A DNA stretch of 64,000 bases from Treponema sp. (lineage in GTDB: Bacteria > Spirochaetota > Spirochaetia > Treponematales > Treponemataceae). Position numbers and translations under genes: made by a program. The notes under the pieces are model-generated. The model worked only from the letters and a program-made list of their open reading frames with translations. It was not told where the DNA came from and made no database searches. Where the stretch lies: positions 1-64,000 of the forward strand of contig JAGCUI010000026.1 of the NCBI GenBank assembly GCA_017962965.1, in the 5' to 3' direction. This document shows positions 25,357 through 35,612 of this stretch, in pieces (the stretch's first letter is position 1; every line of letters starts with the position of its first letter).

Positions 25357-26073
25357 ATGAAGAAATCAAATATTTGTCTTTTAATTATTTTAGTATTCGC
25401 GGGCTTTGTTTTCTGGAAGGGATGGACCAGTCTTAAGGTAAAAGCTGATAAATTCGGTATTTTAATTTCCAAAACAGGCGGGGTAAACGAAACTCCAATC
25501 ATGCCTGGAAAATTCAGCTGGAACTGGGAATTTCTTCTTCCAACAAATGCACAGTTAAAGCTTTTTACAATCGAACCGGTTTCTTTAACTCAAACTGTAA
25601 CAGGCACACTTCCTTCGGGTGAGCTTTACACAAAATATATTGATTCAACTCATCGCTTTGATTACAGATTCACAATTGATGTTGCCTTAACCGTTGCACC
25701 CGAAGCCGTAGTGGAGCTTATAAAATTAAACCAGGTAACAAACGAAGAAGATTTAAAAACTTATCTTACAAATGCAGCAAAAACAGTGGCTCAATTTACA
25801 GCCGACTACTATCTTAAAAAATCAGAAGAAAATCCAAAATTCCGCCCGGAATCCGTAAAAAGAGAAGATATCTTAAGGGCAATCCAGGTTTATACAGATT
25901 ATCCTCTTGTAGAAGTTTTTAATCTTAGTGTAAGTGAATCAGTTCTTCCGGACTACGAAATGTATTCAAAATTAAAGGCTAATTTTATGAGTGTTGCAGT
26001 AAATCAAAATACAACACCAATTTTGGATTCAAGCATAAAACCTGAAGAAAAAGAACAGACTAAAACTGAATAA
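25357..26073 (+). CDS. single-pass membrane protein, SPFH/prohibitin-like
   Basis: 238 residues with an N-terminal anchor (residues 5-22) and an exported domain. ADKFGILISKTGGVNETPIMPGKFSWNW resembles the start of SPFH/prohibitin domains (the G-x-x-x-P-G-x-H/F pattern), and the strand-rich RFDYRFTIDVALTV segment also fits. The C-terminus is charged. Family assignment is tentative. It is followed after nine bases by aroH and then a glycogen synthase gene, so it is likely the first gene of a three-gene unit. Confidence 0.55.
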   Translation: MKKSNICLLIILVFAGFVFWKGWTSLKVKADKFGILISKTGGVNETPIMPGKFSWNWEFLLPTNAQLKLFTIEPVSLTQTVTGTLPSGELYTKYIDSTHRFDYRFTIDVALTVAPEAVVELIKLNQVTNEEDLKTYLTNAAKTVAQFTADYYLKKSEENPKFRPESVKREDILRAIQVYTDYPLVEVFNLSVSESVLPDYEMYSKLKANFMSVAVNQNTTPILDSSIKPEEKEQTKTE

Positions 26074-26082
26074 GGACAGAAT

Positions 26083-26469
26083 ATGTTTAAAAAGATAAAG
26101 GCAATCAGAGGAGCAACAGGCTCAGAAAACACAAACGATGATATTACCAAAAACGTTTGCGAACTATGTAATCAGATTTTTATTCAGAATAAATTAAAGC
26201 AGAAAGATTTAATAAGCATTCAGTTTTCAATCACAGAAGATATAAATGTACTTAATCCGGCAACTGCACTCAGAAAGGGAATGCAGAACGGGACTTTAGT
26301 ATTTGATTCATCAAAAACAGCTTTATTCTGCACACAGGAAGCAAAGATTACAGGCGGAGCTCCAAAGATGATTAGAGTTTTAATTACAGCCTATTCAAAA
26401 AATCCTGTAAAAAATATTTATATAAACGGCGGTGAAAAACTCCGTCCTGATCTGGCGGGTACAAAATAA
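26083..26469 (+). CDS. aroH: chorismate mutase, AroH type
   Basis: 128 residues, the usual length for the trimeric AroH-class chorismate mutase that converts chorismate to prephenate. Recognisable elements are the N-terminal AIRGATGSENTNDD (active-site Arg), the SIQFSITEDINVLNPATALRK segment and the C-terminal MIRVLITAY strand. AAGGA precedes the ATG. The stop codon overlaps the next gene by one base (TAATG). Confidence 0.85.
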   Translation: MFKKIKAIRGATGSENTNDDITKNVCELCNQIFIQNKLKQKDLISIQFSITEDINVLNPATALRKGMQNGTLVFDSSKTALFCTQEAKITGGAPKMIRVLITAYSKNPVKNIYINGGEKLRPDLAGTK

Positions 26470-28034
26470 TGAACATCTGGATTTCGAGTATGGAATGTGC
26501 CGGTATTATCGAAGCCGGAGGCGTAAAAAACGTAACATTTTCTTTGTGCAAGGAATTTGCAGATTTAGGTCACAAGGTAACTTTATTTATCCCGGTTTTT
26601 AAGACCAACTCATGGGATTTAATTACGAATCTTGAAAAAGATTTTATTAAAAACGTTGTAATAAAACACTGCGGAAAAGAAGAACAGATTACATATTCCA
26701 AGGCAAAGTTCAAGGATGAAAAATTCAACATTATTTTTATAAACCATCCGGGCTTTCTGGAAAAGGAAGCTGTTTATACATATACGGCAAACGAACAGAA
26801 AAAAAATCCTGAATTTGTAAAGGGCATGGGCCATAAAGACACTCTTTTCTTAGACGCGCTTTATTCTAAGGCAGTTGCAACCTACGGCGAATATGCAGAT
26901 AAAGTAGACCTTCCTGATATTATGCATTGTCAGGATGCTTCTACGGCACTGGTTCCTGTTTACATAAGGTTTATGGCAGAGTTTCATAAAACAGCGTCTG
27001 TTATAACGATTCATAATGCAGGACCGGCTTACCATCACAATTATTCAAGCATAGGCGAAGCGGCATGGTTTACGGATCTTTCGGAAGTGATTTTGAGCGG
27101 AGCCTTGAACGGAACTAAGGTGGAACCATATCTTCTTGCATCTAATGCGGGGGCCCATATAACAACGGTATCAGAAACATACGCTCAGGAATTAAAGGAC
27201 CCCTTTAACAAGGACGAAACAGAAGGGCTTGCTCCAATCTTTTTTTCAAGAAGCACAAAAATTACAGGTATTACAAACGGCATAGACTTTGAACGCTATG
27301 ATCCAAGCGACACAAATGTTTCAAATCTTCCTTTTGCCTTTAACCCGGAAACAGGCGACCTTGAAGGAAAATACAAGTGCCGTGAATACTTTTTCGAACA
27401 GATTTTAAATAATCATGAAACTCCGTGCATGGTTCCAGTCTACGGCGAAATAGACAACAAGGACTATAAAAATAATATCTACATTGTTTACCACGGACGC
27501 ATTACAGCACAGAAAGGCCTAACGGTTTTAATTGAATCCATCCCGGTAATCCTCAACAATTTTGAAAACGTATTTTTCATCATTGCAGGGCAGGGAGAAG
27601 TAAGCCTGGAAGAAGAATTAAAAACTCTTTGTACAAGCCAGAAAGGCAGGGTTGTATTTATAAACGGCTACGAAAAATGTCTTGCACGCCTTACAAATGC
27701 AATCGGAGATTTTATTGTTCTTCCAAGCTTTTTTGAACCTTGCGGCTTAGAAGATTTTATTTCCCAGATTTACGGAACCTTACCTGTAGCTCATAAAACA
27801 GGCGGATTAAATAAAATCTTAAATAACGAAACAGGCTTTTTATACAAAAAAAATACTGCAGAAAGCCTTATTGCAAAATTGAGCGAAGTAATCACAATTA
27901 AAAAGTACTCGCCCAACACAATCAATAAAATTATAGCTTATGCTTCAAAATATGTACGCGAAACATACCTCTGGTCCAAAGTAATTTCAAACAAGTATAT
28001 TCCGTTTTTCAATGAAATTTTGAAAAAAACTTAA
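26469..28034 (+). CDS. glgA: glycogen/starch synthase (GT5)
   Basis: 521 residues of GT-B fold glycosyltransferase. The N-terminal domain starts MNIWISSMECAG and has the GGVKNVTFSLCKEFADLGHKV block of glycogen synthases, slightly changed from the usual KTGGL. The C-terminal domain has VYHGRITAQKGL, the EPCGLEDFISQIYGTLPV acceptor loop and HKTGGL. It should add ADP-glucose to glycogen. Translationally coupled to aroH. No other glycogen gene is near. Confidence 0.85.
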   Translation: MNIWISSMECAGIIEAGGVKNVTFSLCKEFADLGHKVTLFIPVFKTNSWDLITNLEKDFIKNVVIKHCGKEEQITYSKAKFKDEKFNIIFINHPGFLEKEAVYTYTANEQKKNPEFVKGMGHKDTLFLDALYSKAVATYGEYADKVDLPDIMHCQDASTALVPVYIRFMAEFHKTASVITIHNAGPAYHHNYSSIGEAAWFTDLSEVILSGALNGTKVEPYLLASNAGAHITTVSETYAQELKDPFNKDETEGLAPIFFSRSTKITGITNGIDFERYDPSDTNVSNLPFAFNPETGDLEGKYKCREYFFEQILNNHETPCMVPVYGEIDNKDYKNNIYIVYHGRITAQKGLTVLIESIPVILNNFENVFFIIAGQGEVSLEEELKTLCTSQKGRVVFINGYEKCLARLTNAIGDFIVLPSFFEPCGLEDFISQIYGTLPVAHKTGGLNKILNNETGFLYKKNTAESLIAKLSEVITIKKYSPNTINKIIAYASKYVRETYLWSKVISNKYIPFFNEILKKT

Positions 28035-28042
28035 AAGTCCTA

Positions 28043-28071
28043 TTGACTAAAAAAGCTATAATTTATATTAT
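28043..28071 (+). promoter_or_regulatory. tRNA operon promoter
   Basis: TTGACT (28043-28048), a 17-base spacer and TATTAT (28066-28071), about 35 bases upstream of the first tRNA. It lies directly after the glgA stop. Confidence 0.65.
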
Positions 28072-28105
28072 AATCAACATTGAACGTGACTAACGTACAA
28101 TAACT

Positions 28106-28178
28106 GCTGCTTTAGCTCAGCTGGTAGAGCACGTGATTTGTAATCTCGGGGTCGTGGGTCCAAATCCTACAAGCAGCT
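28106..28178 (+). tRNA. tRNA-Thr (anticodon TGT)
   Basis: A complete cloverleaf: acceptor arms GCTGCTT/AAGCAGC, D-stem GCTC/GAGC, anticodon loop TTTGTAA giving TGT, and T-arm GTGGG/CCTAC with one wobble. The discriminator base is T and CCA is not encoded. Confidence 0.92.
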
Positions 28179-28184
28179 GGCTCT

Positions 28185-28267
28185 GGGGAGTTTCTAGAGT
28201 GGTCAAATAGGACAGACTGTAAATCTGTTGGCTTTCGCCTTCTGAGGTTCGAATCCTCAACTCCCCA
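28185..28267 (+). tRNA. tRNA-Tyr (anticodon GTA)
   Basis: 83 bases with the long variable arm expected for tRNA-Tyr. Acceptor arms GGGGAGT/ACTCCCC, anticodon loop CTGTAAA giving GTA, and T-loop GGTTCGAATCC. The discriminator base is A. It follows tRNA-Thr by six bases. Confidence 0.93.
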
Positions 28268-28275
28268 AGTTTTTC

Positions 28276-28308
28276 AAGAGTTAGAACATTTCTAACTCTT
28301 TTTTTTTA
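28276..28308 (+). terminator. tRNA operon terminator
   Basis: AGAGTTAGA pairs with TCTAACTCT across a five-base loop and is followed by nine T residues. Confidence 0.9.
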
Positions 28309-28357
28309 CCTTGGTTTTACCTTGGAATGAAGACTCAAAGAAGGGGACAGTAAAAAG

Positions 28358-29290
28358 TTGGTTATTCATTTTTGGGGTGTAAGAGGATCTTTACCAACTC
28401 CGCTCACACCACAGCAGGTACAATCAAAAATAATGGCTGTTATTCAGCGTGTATCACCAGAAGACTTGGTTTCACCGGAAGCCAGGTCTAAATTCATTGC
28501 AAACCTTCCTTCATGGATTTACGGAACTACCGGCGGAAACACTGCCTGTGTAGAAATCCTTCATAACGACACACACATTATCTTAGATGCAGGAACAGGT
28601 TTAAGGGTTCTTGGCAAAAACAGAAAGTGTCCTGAAAAATATCATCTTTTCCTTTCGCATTTCCACTGGGATCACATTCAGGGCTTTCCTTTCTTTGACC
28701 ACGCATTCAACTCAACAGTTAAATTCGAAATTTATTCACACTATCCCGAAAGTAAAAAATATTTCTGGGATCAGGTAATCGAACCATATAGTCCGCCTTC
28801 TGTTGCTTTGGCCTTTACAAAAAACATCAACTTTAATCTTTTAGAAACCAACAAGGAATATGATGTAGAAGGAATCAAGGTAAACTCTCAGGAAATGAGA
28901 CATCCAGGTAAATCTTATTCATATTCATTCGAAGCTGACGGAAAGAAGTTTGTTTATGCTACAGACGTTGAATTAAAATCATCTGACTATAAAAATACAA
29001 ACGAAGGAAAGCAGGTTTTCCAGAACGCAGATGTAATTGTAATAGACTCTCAATACACAGTAGAAGAAGTTTACAGAAAAGAAAACTGGGGACACTCGGC
29101 ATTCTGTTATGTAATCGACTTTGCAGTTTACTGGAATATTAAAAAGATTTATCTGTTTCATCATGAACCAACTTATGATGATAAAAAGCTTAATTCAATT
29201 CTTCAGGCAGCAAGATGGTATGCTCAGTTTATTAATCATTCAGACATCGAAATCTATCTTGCAAAAGAAGACATGGAGATTACTCTATGA
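28358..29290 (+). CDS. MBL-fold metallo-hydrolase (PhnP/RNase Z-like)
   Basis: 310 residues. The metal-binding motif HFHWDHIQGFPFF (HxHxDH) follows ILDAGTGLRVLG, and a later H in MRHPGKSYSYSF and D in VYATDVEL complete the site. The opening VIHFWGVRGSLPTP is typical of the cAMP-phosphodiesterase/RNase Z-like subgroup. Substrate unknown. The start is a TTG at 28358, with AGGGGA about ten bases upstream; no better ATG exists in frame. The stop overlaps the next small gene (ATGA). Confidence 0.8.
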   Translation: MVIHFWGVRGSLPTPLTPQQVQSKIMAVIQRVSPEDLVSPEARSKFIANLPSWIYGTTGGNTACVEILHNDTHIILDAGTGLRVLGKNRKCPEKYHLFLSHFHWDHIQGFPFFDHAFNSTVKFEIYSHYPESKKYFWDQVIEPYSPPSVALAFTKNINFNLLETNKEYDVEGIKVNSQEMRHPGKSYSYSFEADGKKFVYATDVELKSSDYKNTNEGKQVFQNADVIVIDSQYTVEEVYRKENWGHSAFCYVIDFAVYWNIKKIYLFHHEPTYDDKKLNSILQAARWYAQFINHSDIEIYLAKEDMEITL

Positions 29291-29493
29291 TAACATCTTT
29301 AAATCCTGTACAAAAACCAGAATCTTTTAAACTTTCTTATAACTTTACTTCAAGAGAAATTGCTATCCTTGCAAAATTTTTCCGCGACCATCAGGATAAA
29401 CTTCCCGAAGGTCTTGAATCTTTTACCAAATCATTGGAAGATTCTGTATATAACTCATTATCACTAGAAGAGGCTAGAATTTTTTACTCATGA
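29287..29493 (+). CDS. small conserved-looking protein of unknown function
   Basis: 68 residues with four-base overlaps at both ends (ATGA), so it is translationally coupled between the MBL hydrolase and mltG. The predicted fold is mainly helical (TSREIAILAKFFRDHQDKLPEGLESF). No signal peptide or recognised domain. Its tight coupling supports that it is real. Confidence 0.65.
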   Translation: MITSLNPVQKPESFKLSYNFTSREIAILAKFFRDHQDKLPEGLESFTKSLEDSVYNSLSLEEARIFYS

Positions 29494-30548
29494 AAAACAA
29501 AAAAACTAAACTCATTATCTTATCAACTTTATGCGCTTTGATTTTAATCGCTGCCGTTTGCATTTCTGTTTTTTTACTTCAGTTTGCACCGGTAGATAAA
29601 AATGACAAGGAAACTGTTCGTTTTGAAATTCCATACGGTTCAAATGCTCACGAGGTTATTAATTCTCTTTACGAAAAAGGCTTAATCAGAAATAAGAAAT
29701 TCTTTTATTATCTTATTCTTCGCCCTCAGTATTTAAAATATGTTTACCCTAAGATTGAATTTCCTAAAAAGCTTGATTTTAAAAGCGGAGTTTACAATGT
29801 AAATAAAAGTATGTCTTACTCTGATTTTATCTTGAAGTTTGCAAATGGTGATTCTGAATACGTTGTAATTACTGTGGCAGAAGGTTTAACAATCAAAAAA
29901 ATCGGAACACTTTTGGAAGAAAAGGGAATCTGTAAAAAAGATGACTTTGTAGCAGCATGTCACGATCCTGAGCTTTTAAATATTTACGACATTCCTGCAG
30001 ATTCTTTCGAAGGCTATCTTTTCCCGGATACATACAATCTTGATGCAATTATGAACGCAAAATTAATCGTTCAGATTATGGCAGACAATTTCTTTAATAA
30101 AATAAAGGAGATTCCTGAGCTCGAAGGCAAAAAGGGTAAGGAATTAAATGATATTGTAATTCTTGCATCGATTGTAGAACGCGAATATAAGGTTGACGAA
30201 GAAGCACCGATTATTGCAAGCGTATTTACTAACAGAATTAAGCATAAAATCGGACTTTATTCATGTGCAACAATTGAATACATCATTACAGAAATTCTTG
30301 ATAAACCGCATCCAACAAGAATCTTCGACAAGGACTTAAAGATTGATAATCCTTACAACACTTATATGTACCAGGGATTAACACCAGGTCCTATCTGTAA
30401 TCCTGGAGCAGTTGCTTTAGCCGCAAGTGCAAAACCTGCAAAAACTGAATTTTATTATTTCCAGGTTGTAGATCCTTCCAGCGGAAAACACGTATTTACA
30501 AAAACTTTTGGCGAGCATATTACAAATCATACATTAATAACCAAATAA
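29490..30548 (+). CDS. mltG: endolytic peptidoglycan transglycosylase MltG
   Basis: 352 residues. One N-terminal membrane anchor (residues 8-30), a LysM-like region (RFEIPYGSNAHEVINSLYEKG), then the YceG catalytic domain with the active Glu in ILASIVEREYKV and the later NPYNTYMYQGLTPGPICNPG block. It cleaves nascent glycan strands at the membrane. It is followed ten bases later by dnaG. Confidence 0.92.
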   Translation: MKNKKTKLIILSTLCALILIAAVCISVFLLQFAPVDKNDKETVRFEIPYGSNAHEVINSLYEKGLIRNKKFFYYLILRPQYLKYVYPKIEFPKKLDFKSGVYNVNKSMSYSDFILKFANGDSEYVVITVAEGLTIKKIGTLLEEKGICKKDDFVAACHDPELLNIYDIPADSFEGYLFPDTYNLDAIMNAKLIVQIMADNFFNKIKEIPELEGKKGKELNDIVILASIVEREYKVDEEAPIIASVFTNRIKHKIGLYSCATIEYIITEILDKPHPTRIFDKDLKIDNPYNTYMYQGLTPGPICNPGAVALAASAKPAKTEFYYFQVVDPSSGKHVFTKTFGEHITNHTLITK

Positions 30549-30557
30549 GCGGGAATA

Positions 30558-32366
30558 ATGGCAGGATATATCTCATCAGAAACTATAGACCTCATTCATA
30601 ATACAGCGGATATAATTTCCGTTGTAGGAGAGTATACAAAGCTCGAAAGAAGAGGCGGAAACGACTGGTGGGGCTGCTGTCCGTTCCACGGAGAAAAAAC
30701 AGCTTCCTTTCATGTAGACGGCGACAAAAAATTCTATCACTGCTTTGGATGTCACGAAAGCGGAGATGTAATCAAATTCGTAATGGAAATGGAAAAAGTT
30801 TCCTATGTTGATGCCGTAAAAAGCCTTGCAAAAAAAACAGGTATTTCAATTAAATATGCAGACGGCTTTAATCCCGAAACTATTAAAAAAGATAACAGGG
30901 CAGAAGAATACATCGAGCTTTACGAACGAACTGCTTCCATGTTTCATTACATGCTTATGCAGACAGAGCAGGGAAAGGATGCCCTTAATTATATAAGAAA
31001 ACGTGGGCTCACAGACGACATCCTCGAAAAATTTAAAATCGGATATTCTCCAGCAGACAGACGCTGGCTTAAAAAATTTTTAAAATCAAAAAACTTTACG
31101 GACGACTTTTTAAAAGATTCAGGACTCTTTAGTAAGAATTACCCGGATGTTGCATTCTTCAGCGACCGTTTAATGTTCCCAATTTGTAACCGTAAGGGGC
31201 AGGTTGTTGCCTTTGGCGGAAGAATCATTCATCCTCAGGGACCGGAAGACAGAAAATATTTGAACTCCGGAGATTTAATTCAGTATAAAAAGCGAGAAAC
31301 CTTATACGCATTCAACCTTGCAAAAAACTCAATCCGCCAGAATAAAAAAATTATTTTCTGCGAAGGCTATATGGACTGTATTGCTTACCACATGAGCGGA
31401 ATTGAATATGCAGTTGCTCCTCTTGGAACAGCCCTTACCGAAGAACAGATTAAAATGATTTCTGGCTTTGTTGATACGGTTTTACTTTCCTTTGACTCAG
31501 ACGAAGCGGGGCAGAATGCAACAAAAAGAGCCATTTACATGTGCCGAAATCACGACCTTCCTGTAAAGATTATCCAGCTCAAAGGCGGAAAAGATCCTGC
31601 AGAAATTTTATTGAATTTCGGAAAAGAAAACTTGACGGCTCAGGTTAATAATGCTATATTAGATAGCGATTATCTTTTGAATAGGATAGGGAAATTGTAT
31701 CCAATCGATACACCCGAAGGAAAAACTCAGGCAGCGCTTGAATATTTTCCATATATTGATTCCCTTCAATCCCAGATACAAAAAGAATCGAGCCTGGAGC
31801 AATTGAGTCAGGCATTCAATCTAAAACCGGAGGCTGTTAAAAGAGACTTTTTAAATCGTAATCAAGCCCGTGAACGCTTAAATACCCGGTCGAATAATAA
31901 TCAAACAAGCACAGAAAAACCAATAGTCCTGAATGCAGAATTAAGAGGATTAATTGCGGTAACTGCCGACCTTAATCAATATAAGAAATTACGTTCGAGC
32001 TTAAAAGAAGACGATTTTAAGAATCCAGACGCCAAACGATTATACAGATTGTTGGAGGAATGTTTTAATAACAATACTTTTTCAATTCCGGATATCCTAA
32101 CTGCCTGTAATGATAAACAAATTCAGGAACTTATAACAAATGTTATATCGTCCGGGATGTATCAAGCCGATAATATAGATATCGTTATAAATGATACTAT
32201 TAAGTATGTTAAACGAAACAGCCTTGAAGAAAAGAGAAACAACCTTGTTAAACGCATCAGTGAATTCATCGTTGTTACAGAAGAAGATAAAGTTCAATTA
32301 AACAATCTTCTTAAAGAAAAAATGGAACTTGATAAACAGGTTCAAAATTATCAAAATAAGGTGTAA
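30558..32366 (+). CDS. dnaG: DNA primase
   Basis: 602 residues. The CHC2 zinc finger at the N-terminus ([13 protein letters not shown] with [12 protein letters not shown]), the TOPRIM catalytic core ([13 protein letters not shown] and [13 protein letters not shown]), and a C-terminal helicase-interacting region. Synthesises RNA primers in replication. Together with rpoD, five bases downstream, it makes the classic macromolecular synthesis pair. Confidence 0.96.
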   Translation: MAGYISSETIDLIHNTADIISVVGEYTKLERRGGNDWWGCCPFHGEKTASFHVDGDKKFYHCFGCHESGDVIKFVMEMEKVSYVDAVKSLAKKTGISIKYADGFNPETIKKDNRAEEYIELYERTASMFHYMLMQTEQGKDALNYIRKRGLTDDILEKFKIGYSPADRRWLKKFLKSKNFTDDFLKDSGLFSKNYPDVAFFSDRLMFPICNRKGQVVAFGGRIIHPQGPEDRKYLNSGDLIQYKKRETLYAFNLAKNSIRQNKKIIFCEGYMDCIAYHMSGIEYAVAPLGTALTEEQIKMISGFVDTVLLSFDSDEAGQNATKRAIYMCRNHDLPVKIIQLKGGKDPAEILLNFGKENLTAQVNNAILDSDYLLNRIGKLYPIDTPEGKTQAALEYFPYIDSLQSQIQKESSLEQLSQAFNLKPEAVKRDFLNRNQARERLNTRSNNNQTSTEKPIVLNAELRGLIAVTADLNQYKKLRSSLKEDDFKNPDAKRLYRLLEECFNNNTFSIPDILTACNDKQIQELITNVISSGMYQADNIDIVINDTIKYVKRNSLEEKRNNLVKRISEFIVVTEEDKVQLNNLLKEKMELDKQVQNYQNKV

Positions 32367-32371
32367 ACGCA

Positions 32372-34204
32372 ATGGAAGAAATCAGCAATGCTGCGGTAGA
32401 AAAACTTCTTAAACTTGCTAAAAACAAGCCATTTATTACTTGGGACGAAGCTACAGACGTTCTTGGACAGGATTTTATTAATTCAGAAGAGATGGAGTCT
32501 GTATTAAAGCTCTTAAGTGAACATAATATTCAGTTAATCGAAACCGACATTATTGGTGCCGAAGAAGATAACCCGGTAGATGATGTAGGCGAGGATGACG
32601 AAGATGATATCATTCTTGAACAGGATGATGATGAACCTACAGGAGACAGCGAAGTAGAAGAGATTGAAAATGCCGAAAAAATGGCTGCTTCAAAATCTAA
32701 GCTCGTAAACTCTGATAAGGATTCAAATGTTGATGACCCGATCCGTCTTTATTTGAGAGAAATCGGTAAAGAAAACCTTCTTACAGCAGAACAGGAAGTT
32801 GAACTTTCTAAAACAATGGAAGAAGGAAATAATATCATTAAGGATGTAATTAAGAATTCAGGAATTATGCTTCCGGAATTTTTTGCAATTGCTCAGAAGG
32901 CATTTACAAGAATCGACATCCACGAATCTGGAAAAACAAGAAAAGAACTCAACGAAGAAATGGCAGATAAACGCCGCTTAAAGAGTTTTTACGGAGAACA
33001 CATTAAACCTGTTCTCCCTGAATTAAAGCAGTACATGACTCTTAAAAAGCAGCTTTTTGAATCTGAACAGTCAAGCGCAATCTTTGATAATACACAGCTC
33101 GTTGAATTAAAGAAAAAGATTCTCCCTGAACTCCAGAAGGTTGATATTCAGACAGAAGAACTTGATAAATTTACTCAGAAATACAGAGACGCTACATTAA
33201 AAATCGAAGAATACCATCAGAAGCAGGAAAAGAAGATGAAGGAATTAAGAATCTCTAATCCTTCGGAACTCCGTGCTTTGGGTAGAAAGATTTCCATTAA
33301 GTCTCAGGCCGGCAAACTCGAACAGGAACTTAATATGAGTGCCGACGAAATCCGCGAAATCTATACTCAGATTCAGAAGATTGACCGTAAGCTTCACCGC
33401 CTTGAATATGAATTCGAAAACAATGTTGAAGAAATCATCAAAATGGCAAAAGACATTGAATACGGCCGCGGAATGATGGAAAAAGCTAAAAACAGACTTA
33501 TTAATGCAAACTTAAGACTTGTAGTTTCTATTGCTAAAAAATATACAAACCGTGGACTTCATTTCTTTGACCTTGTTCAGGAAGGAAACATCGGTCTTAT
33601 TAAGGCTGTAGAAAAGTTTGAATACAGAAAAGGATTTAAATTCTCTACATACGCTACATGGTGGATTCGCCAGGCAATTACTCGTTCCATCTCTGATCAG
33701 GCAAGAACAATTCGTGTACCTGTTCATATGATTGAACAGATTAACAAGGTTGTTCGTGAAAGCCGCCAGCTCATGCAGAAGCTCGGACGTGAACCAACTG
33801 ATGACGAAATTGCACAGCAGCTTTCCTGGCCATTAAGCCGTGTAAAACAGGTTAAAAATGTTGCACGCGAACCAATTTCTCTTGAAACTCCAATCGGCGA
33901 AGAAGAAGATTCATTGCTCGGAGACTTTATCGAAGACAAGGAAGTTGAAAATCCAGCATCACAGACTGCTTTTACATTGCTTCAGGAACAGCTTCGTTCT
34001 GTTTTGAACACACTTCCACCTAGAGAACAGGAAGTTCTTAAGATGAGATTTGGTCTTGAAGACGGATATTCACTCACTTTGGAAGAAGTTGGTCTTTATT
34101 TTGACGTAACACGTGAACGTATTCGTCAGATTGAAGCAAAGGCTTTGAGAAGATTAAGACATCCGCGTCGTGCAAACGGTCTTAGAGACTACATCGAAAT
34201 GTAA
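32372..34204 (+). CDS. rpoD: RNA polymerase primary sigma factor RpoD
   Basis: 610 residues with region 1.1, an acidic linker (residues ~65-100), region 1.2 ([12 protein letters not shown]), region 2 ([30 protein letters not shown]), region 3 and region 4 ([20 protein letters not shown]). It recognises the TTGACA/TATAAT promoters found throughout this window. Directly downstream of dnaG. Confidence 0.97.
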   Translation: MEEISNAAVEKLLKLAKNKPFITWDEATDVLGQDFINSEEMESVLKLLSEHNIQLIETDIIGAEEDNPVDDVGEDDEDDIILEQDDDEPTGDSEVEEIENAEKMAASKSKLVNSDKDSNVDDPIRLYLREIGKENLLTAEQEVELSKTMEEGNNIIKDVIKNSGIMLPEFFAIAQKAFTRIDIHESGKTRKELNEEMADKRRLKSFYGEHIKPVLPELKQYMTLKKQLFESEQSSAIFDNTQLVELKKKILPELQKVDIQTEELDKFTQKYRDATLKIEEYHQKQEKKMKELRISNPSELRALGRKISIKSQAGKLEQELNMSADEIREIYTQIQKIDRKLHRLEYEFENNVEEIIKMAKDIEYGRGMMEKAKNRLINANLRLVVSIAKKYTNRGLHFFDLVQEGNIGLIKAVEKFEYRKGFKFSTYATWWIRQAITRSISDQARTIRVPVHMIEQINKVVRESRQLMQKLGREPTDDEIAQQLSWPLSRVKQVKNVAREPISLETPIGEEEDSLLGDFIEDKEVENPASQTAFTLLQEQLRSVLNTLPPREQEVLKMRFGLEDGYSLTLEEVGLYFDVTRERIRQIEAKALRRLRHPRRANGLRDYIEM

Positions 34205-34274
34205 ATTTTTGGTGTATATAGACTAAAATCAACATTTATTATATATTTTTACATATTTTATTCGAGGAAAATTC

Positions 34275-35207
34275 ATGGTAACTACAGACACTTTTGATAA
34301 ATTAAAAAAATTACAGGACATTTTAGTTCAGAAATATGAACTTGATGAAAAAATTAAGGAAGAACCAAAGCAGCTTGATGTTCAGGAAGAACTTTTGGCA
34401 CGCTTAAAGAAAGAATTCATCGAAAAAAATACAACTTACGAATCTATCAAAGACAATGTCTTGAAAATCAAATTCGATCTGGAAGAAGCAATTAAATCAA
34501 GAGAAAGCGGCGAAAAGGGAATGGATAACATCACAACTCACCGTGAATACGAAGCTCTTGAAAAACAGATTCTCGAAGCAACAGATAAAGAAAACGAATT
34601 AAGAAAAGATTTACAGAAGCAGGAAAAATCTCAGGAAGAATTAAAGGAAACTTTAAACGGTCTTGAAGACATGATTAAAACTCAGGAAGATGATCTTGCC
34701 GCAAGTAAAGAAGCTTTGAATAAAAAACTTTCGGAATTCAATTCTCAGAAAGAAAAATTAGATAAAGAAGAAAAGAAGATTTCTCCAAACTTAGACCAGG
34801 AAACTGTATTCAAGTTCCAGAGAATCATTCAGAGAAACTCAGAAGGTATTGTTGCCGTTAAAAATGGTGTTTGTACAGGATGTCACATGATTTTGCCTGC
34901 ACAGTTTGCAAACACAGTACACGTTGGCGATGATATTCAGTTCTGTCCATACTGCAGCCGTATTCTTTTCTACGAAGAAGCAGAAGAAGATGCACAGGAA
35001 AATTACTACAACTTCAATGAAACTGGCAGCCTCGTAGACATGGATGATTTTGACGACGACGAAGATTACGACAGCGAAGAAGAAAAAGAAAACGAAGAAG
35101 AATTGAGCTACGAAGATGAAGACGTTGATGCAGATTCTATCTCTGATGATGAAGATGATGACGAACTTGCAGACGACGAAGAAATCGAAGAAGAAGACGA
35201 AGAATAA
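34275..35207 (+). CDS. coiled-coil protein with C4 zinc ribbon and acidic tail
   Basis: 310 residues. Residues ~1-175 form a long antiparallel coiled coil. CTGCHMILPAQ with CPYCSRILFYEE (around residues 200-235) is a C4 zinc ribbon, and the last ~70 residues are almost all Asp/Glu. Proteins of this shape (CT398/HP0958-like) are widespread, and some bind sigma factors or flagellar mRNA or proteins. Position straight after rpoD is suggestive, but no function can be assigned. The acidic tail is unusually long. Confidence 0.75.
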   Translation: MVTTDTFDKLKKLQDILVQKYELDEKIKEEPKQLDVQEELLARLKKEFIEKNTTYESIKDNVLKIKFDLEEAIKSRESGEKGMDNITTHREYEALEKQILEATDKENELRKDLQKQEKSQEELKETLNGLEDMIKTQEDDLAASKEALNKKLSEFNSQKEKLDKEEKKISPNLDQETVFKFQRIIQRNSEGIVAVKNGVCTGCHMILPAQFANTVHVGDDIQFCPYCSRILFYEEAEEDAQENYYNFNETGSLVDMDDFDDDEDYDSEEEKENEEELSYEDEDVDADSISDDEDDDELADDEEIEEEDEE

Positions 35208-35213
35208 TTTTGT

Positions 35214-35598
35214 ACAAATGGGATATAACCGCGTTGTTATATCTTGATGATAAGACATAATGATGAGCGAAAGTCCGGGCTCCTTCGGAAAAAATGCCGG
35301 GTAATAACCGGGCCAGACAGATAACTGTATAATTTCTTACATAGTTCTATCTGGACAGACAGTGCAACAGAAATTGTACCGCCCGAAAGGGTAAGGGTGA
35401 AAAGGCAGTGTAAGAGACTACCGCATAACTGGTAACAGTTGTGGCTTGTAAACCTCATTTGGAGCAAGATTAAGCAGCAGTTGTGGATTTCCGACCAATA
35501 CTGCGGGTAAATCGCTAAAGTTAAATGGCAACATTTAACTCGGATAGATGGTTATTGATGGAAACATCAGACAGAACCCGGCTTATTGTCCCATTTGT
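35214..35598 (+). ncRNA. rnpB: RNase P RNA
   Basis: The ribozyme that matures tRNA 5' ends. Outer helix P1 pairs ACAAATGGGA (35214-35223) with TCCCATTTGT (35589-35598). Conserved regions are readable in order: GCGAAAGTCCGGGCTCC, ACCGCCCGAAAGGGTAAGG with GGTGAAAAGG, AGAGACTACCG, GGAGCAAGA, and GATAGATGG with ACAGAACCCGGCTTA. A T-rich stretch follows P1 and may terminate transcription. The first core motif has one extra base relative to the usual GAGGAAAGTCC. Confidence 0.93.
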
Positions 35599-35612
35599 TT
35601 TTGTTAAACAAA

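Noticed and set aside
35586-35612. Upstream TTG start for the TPR protein
   Set aside because: It lies inside the last helix of RNase P RNA.
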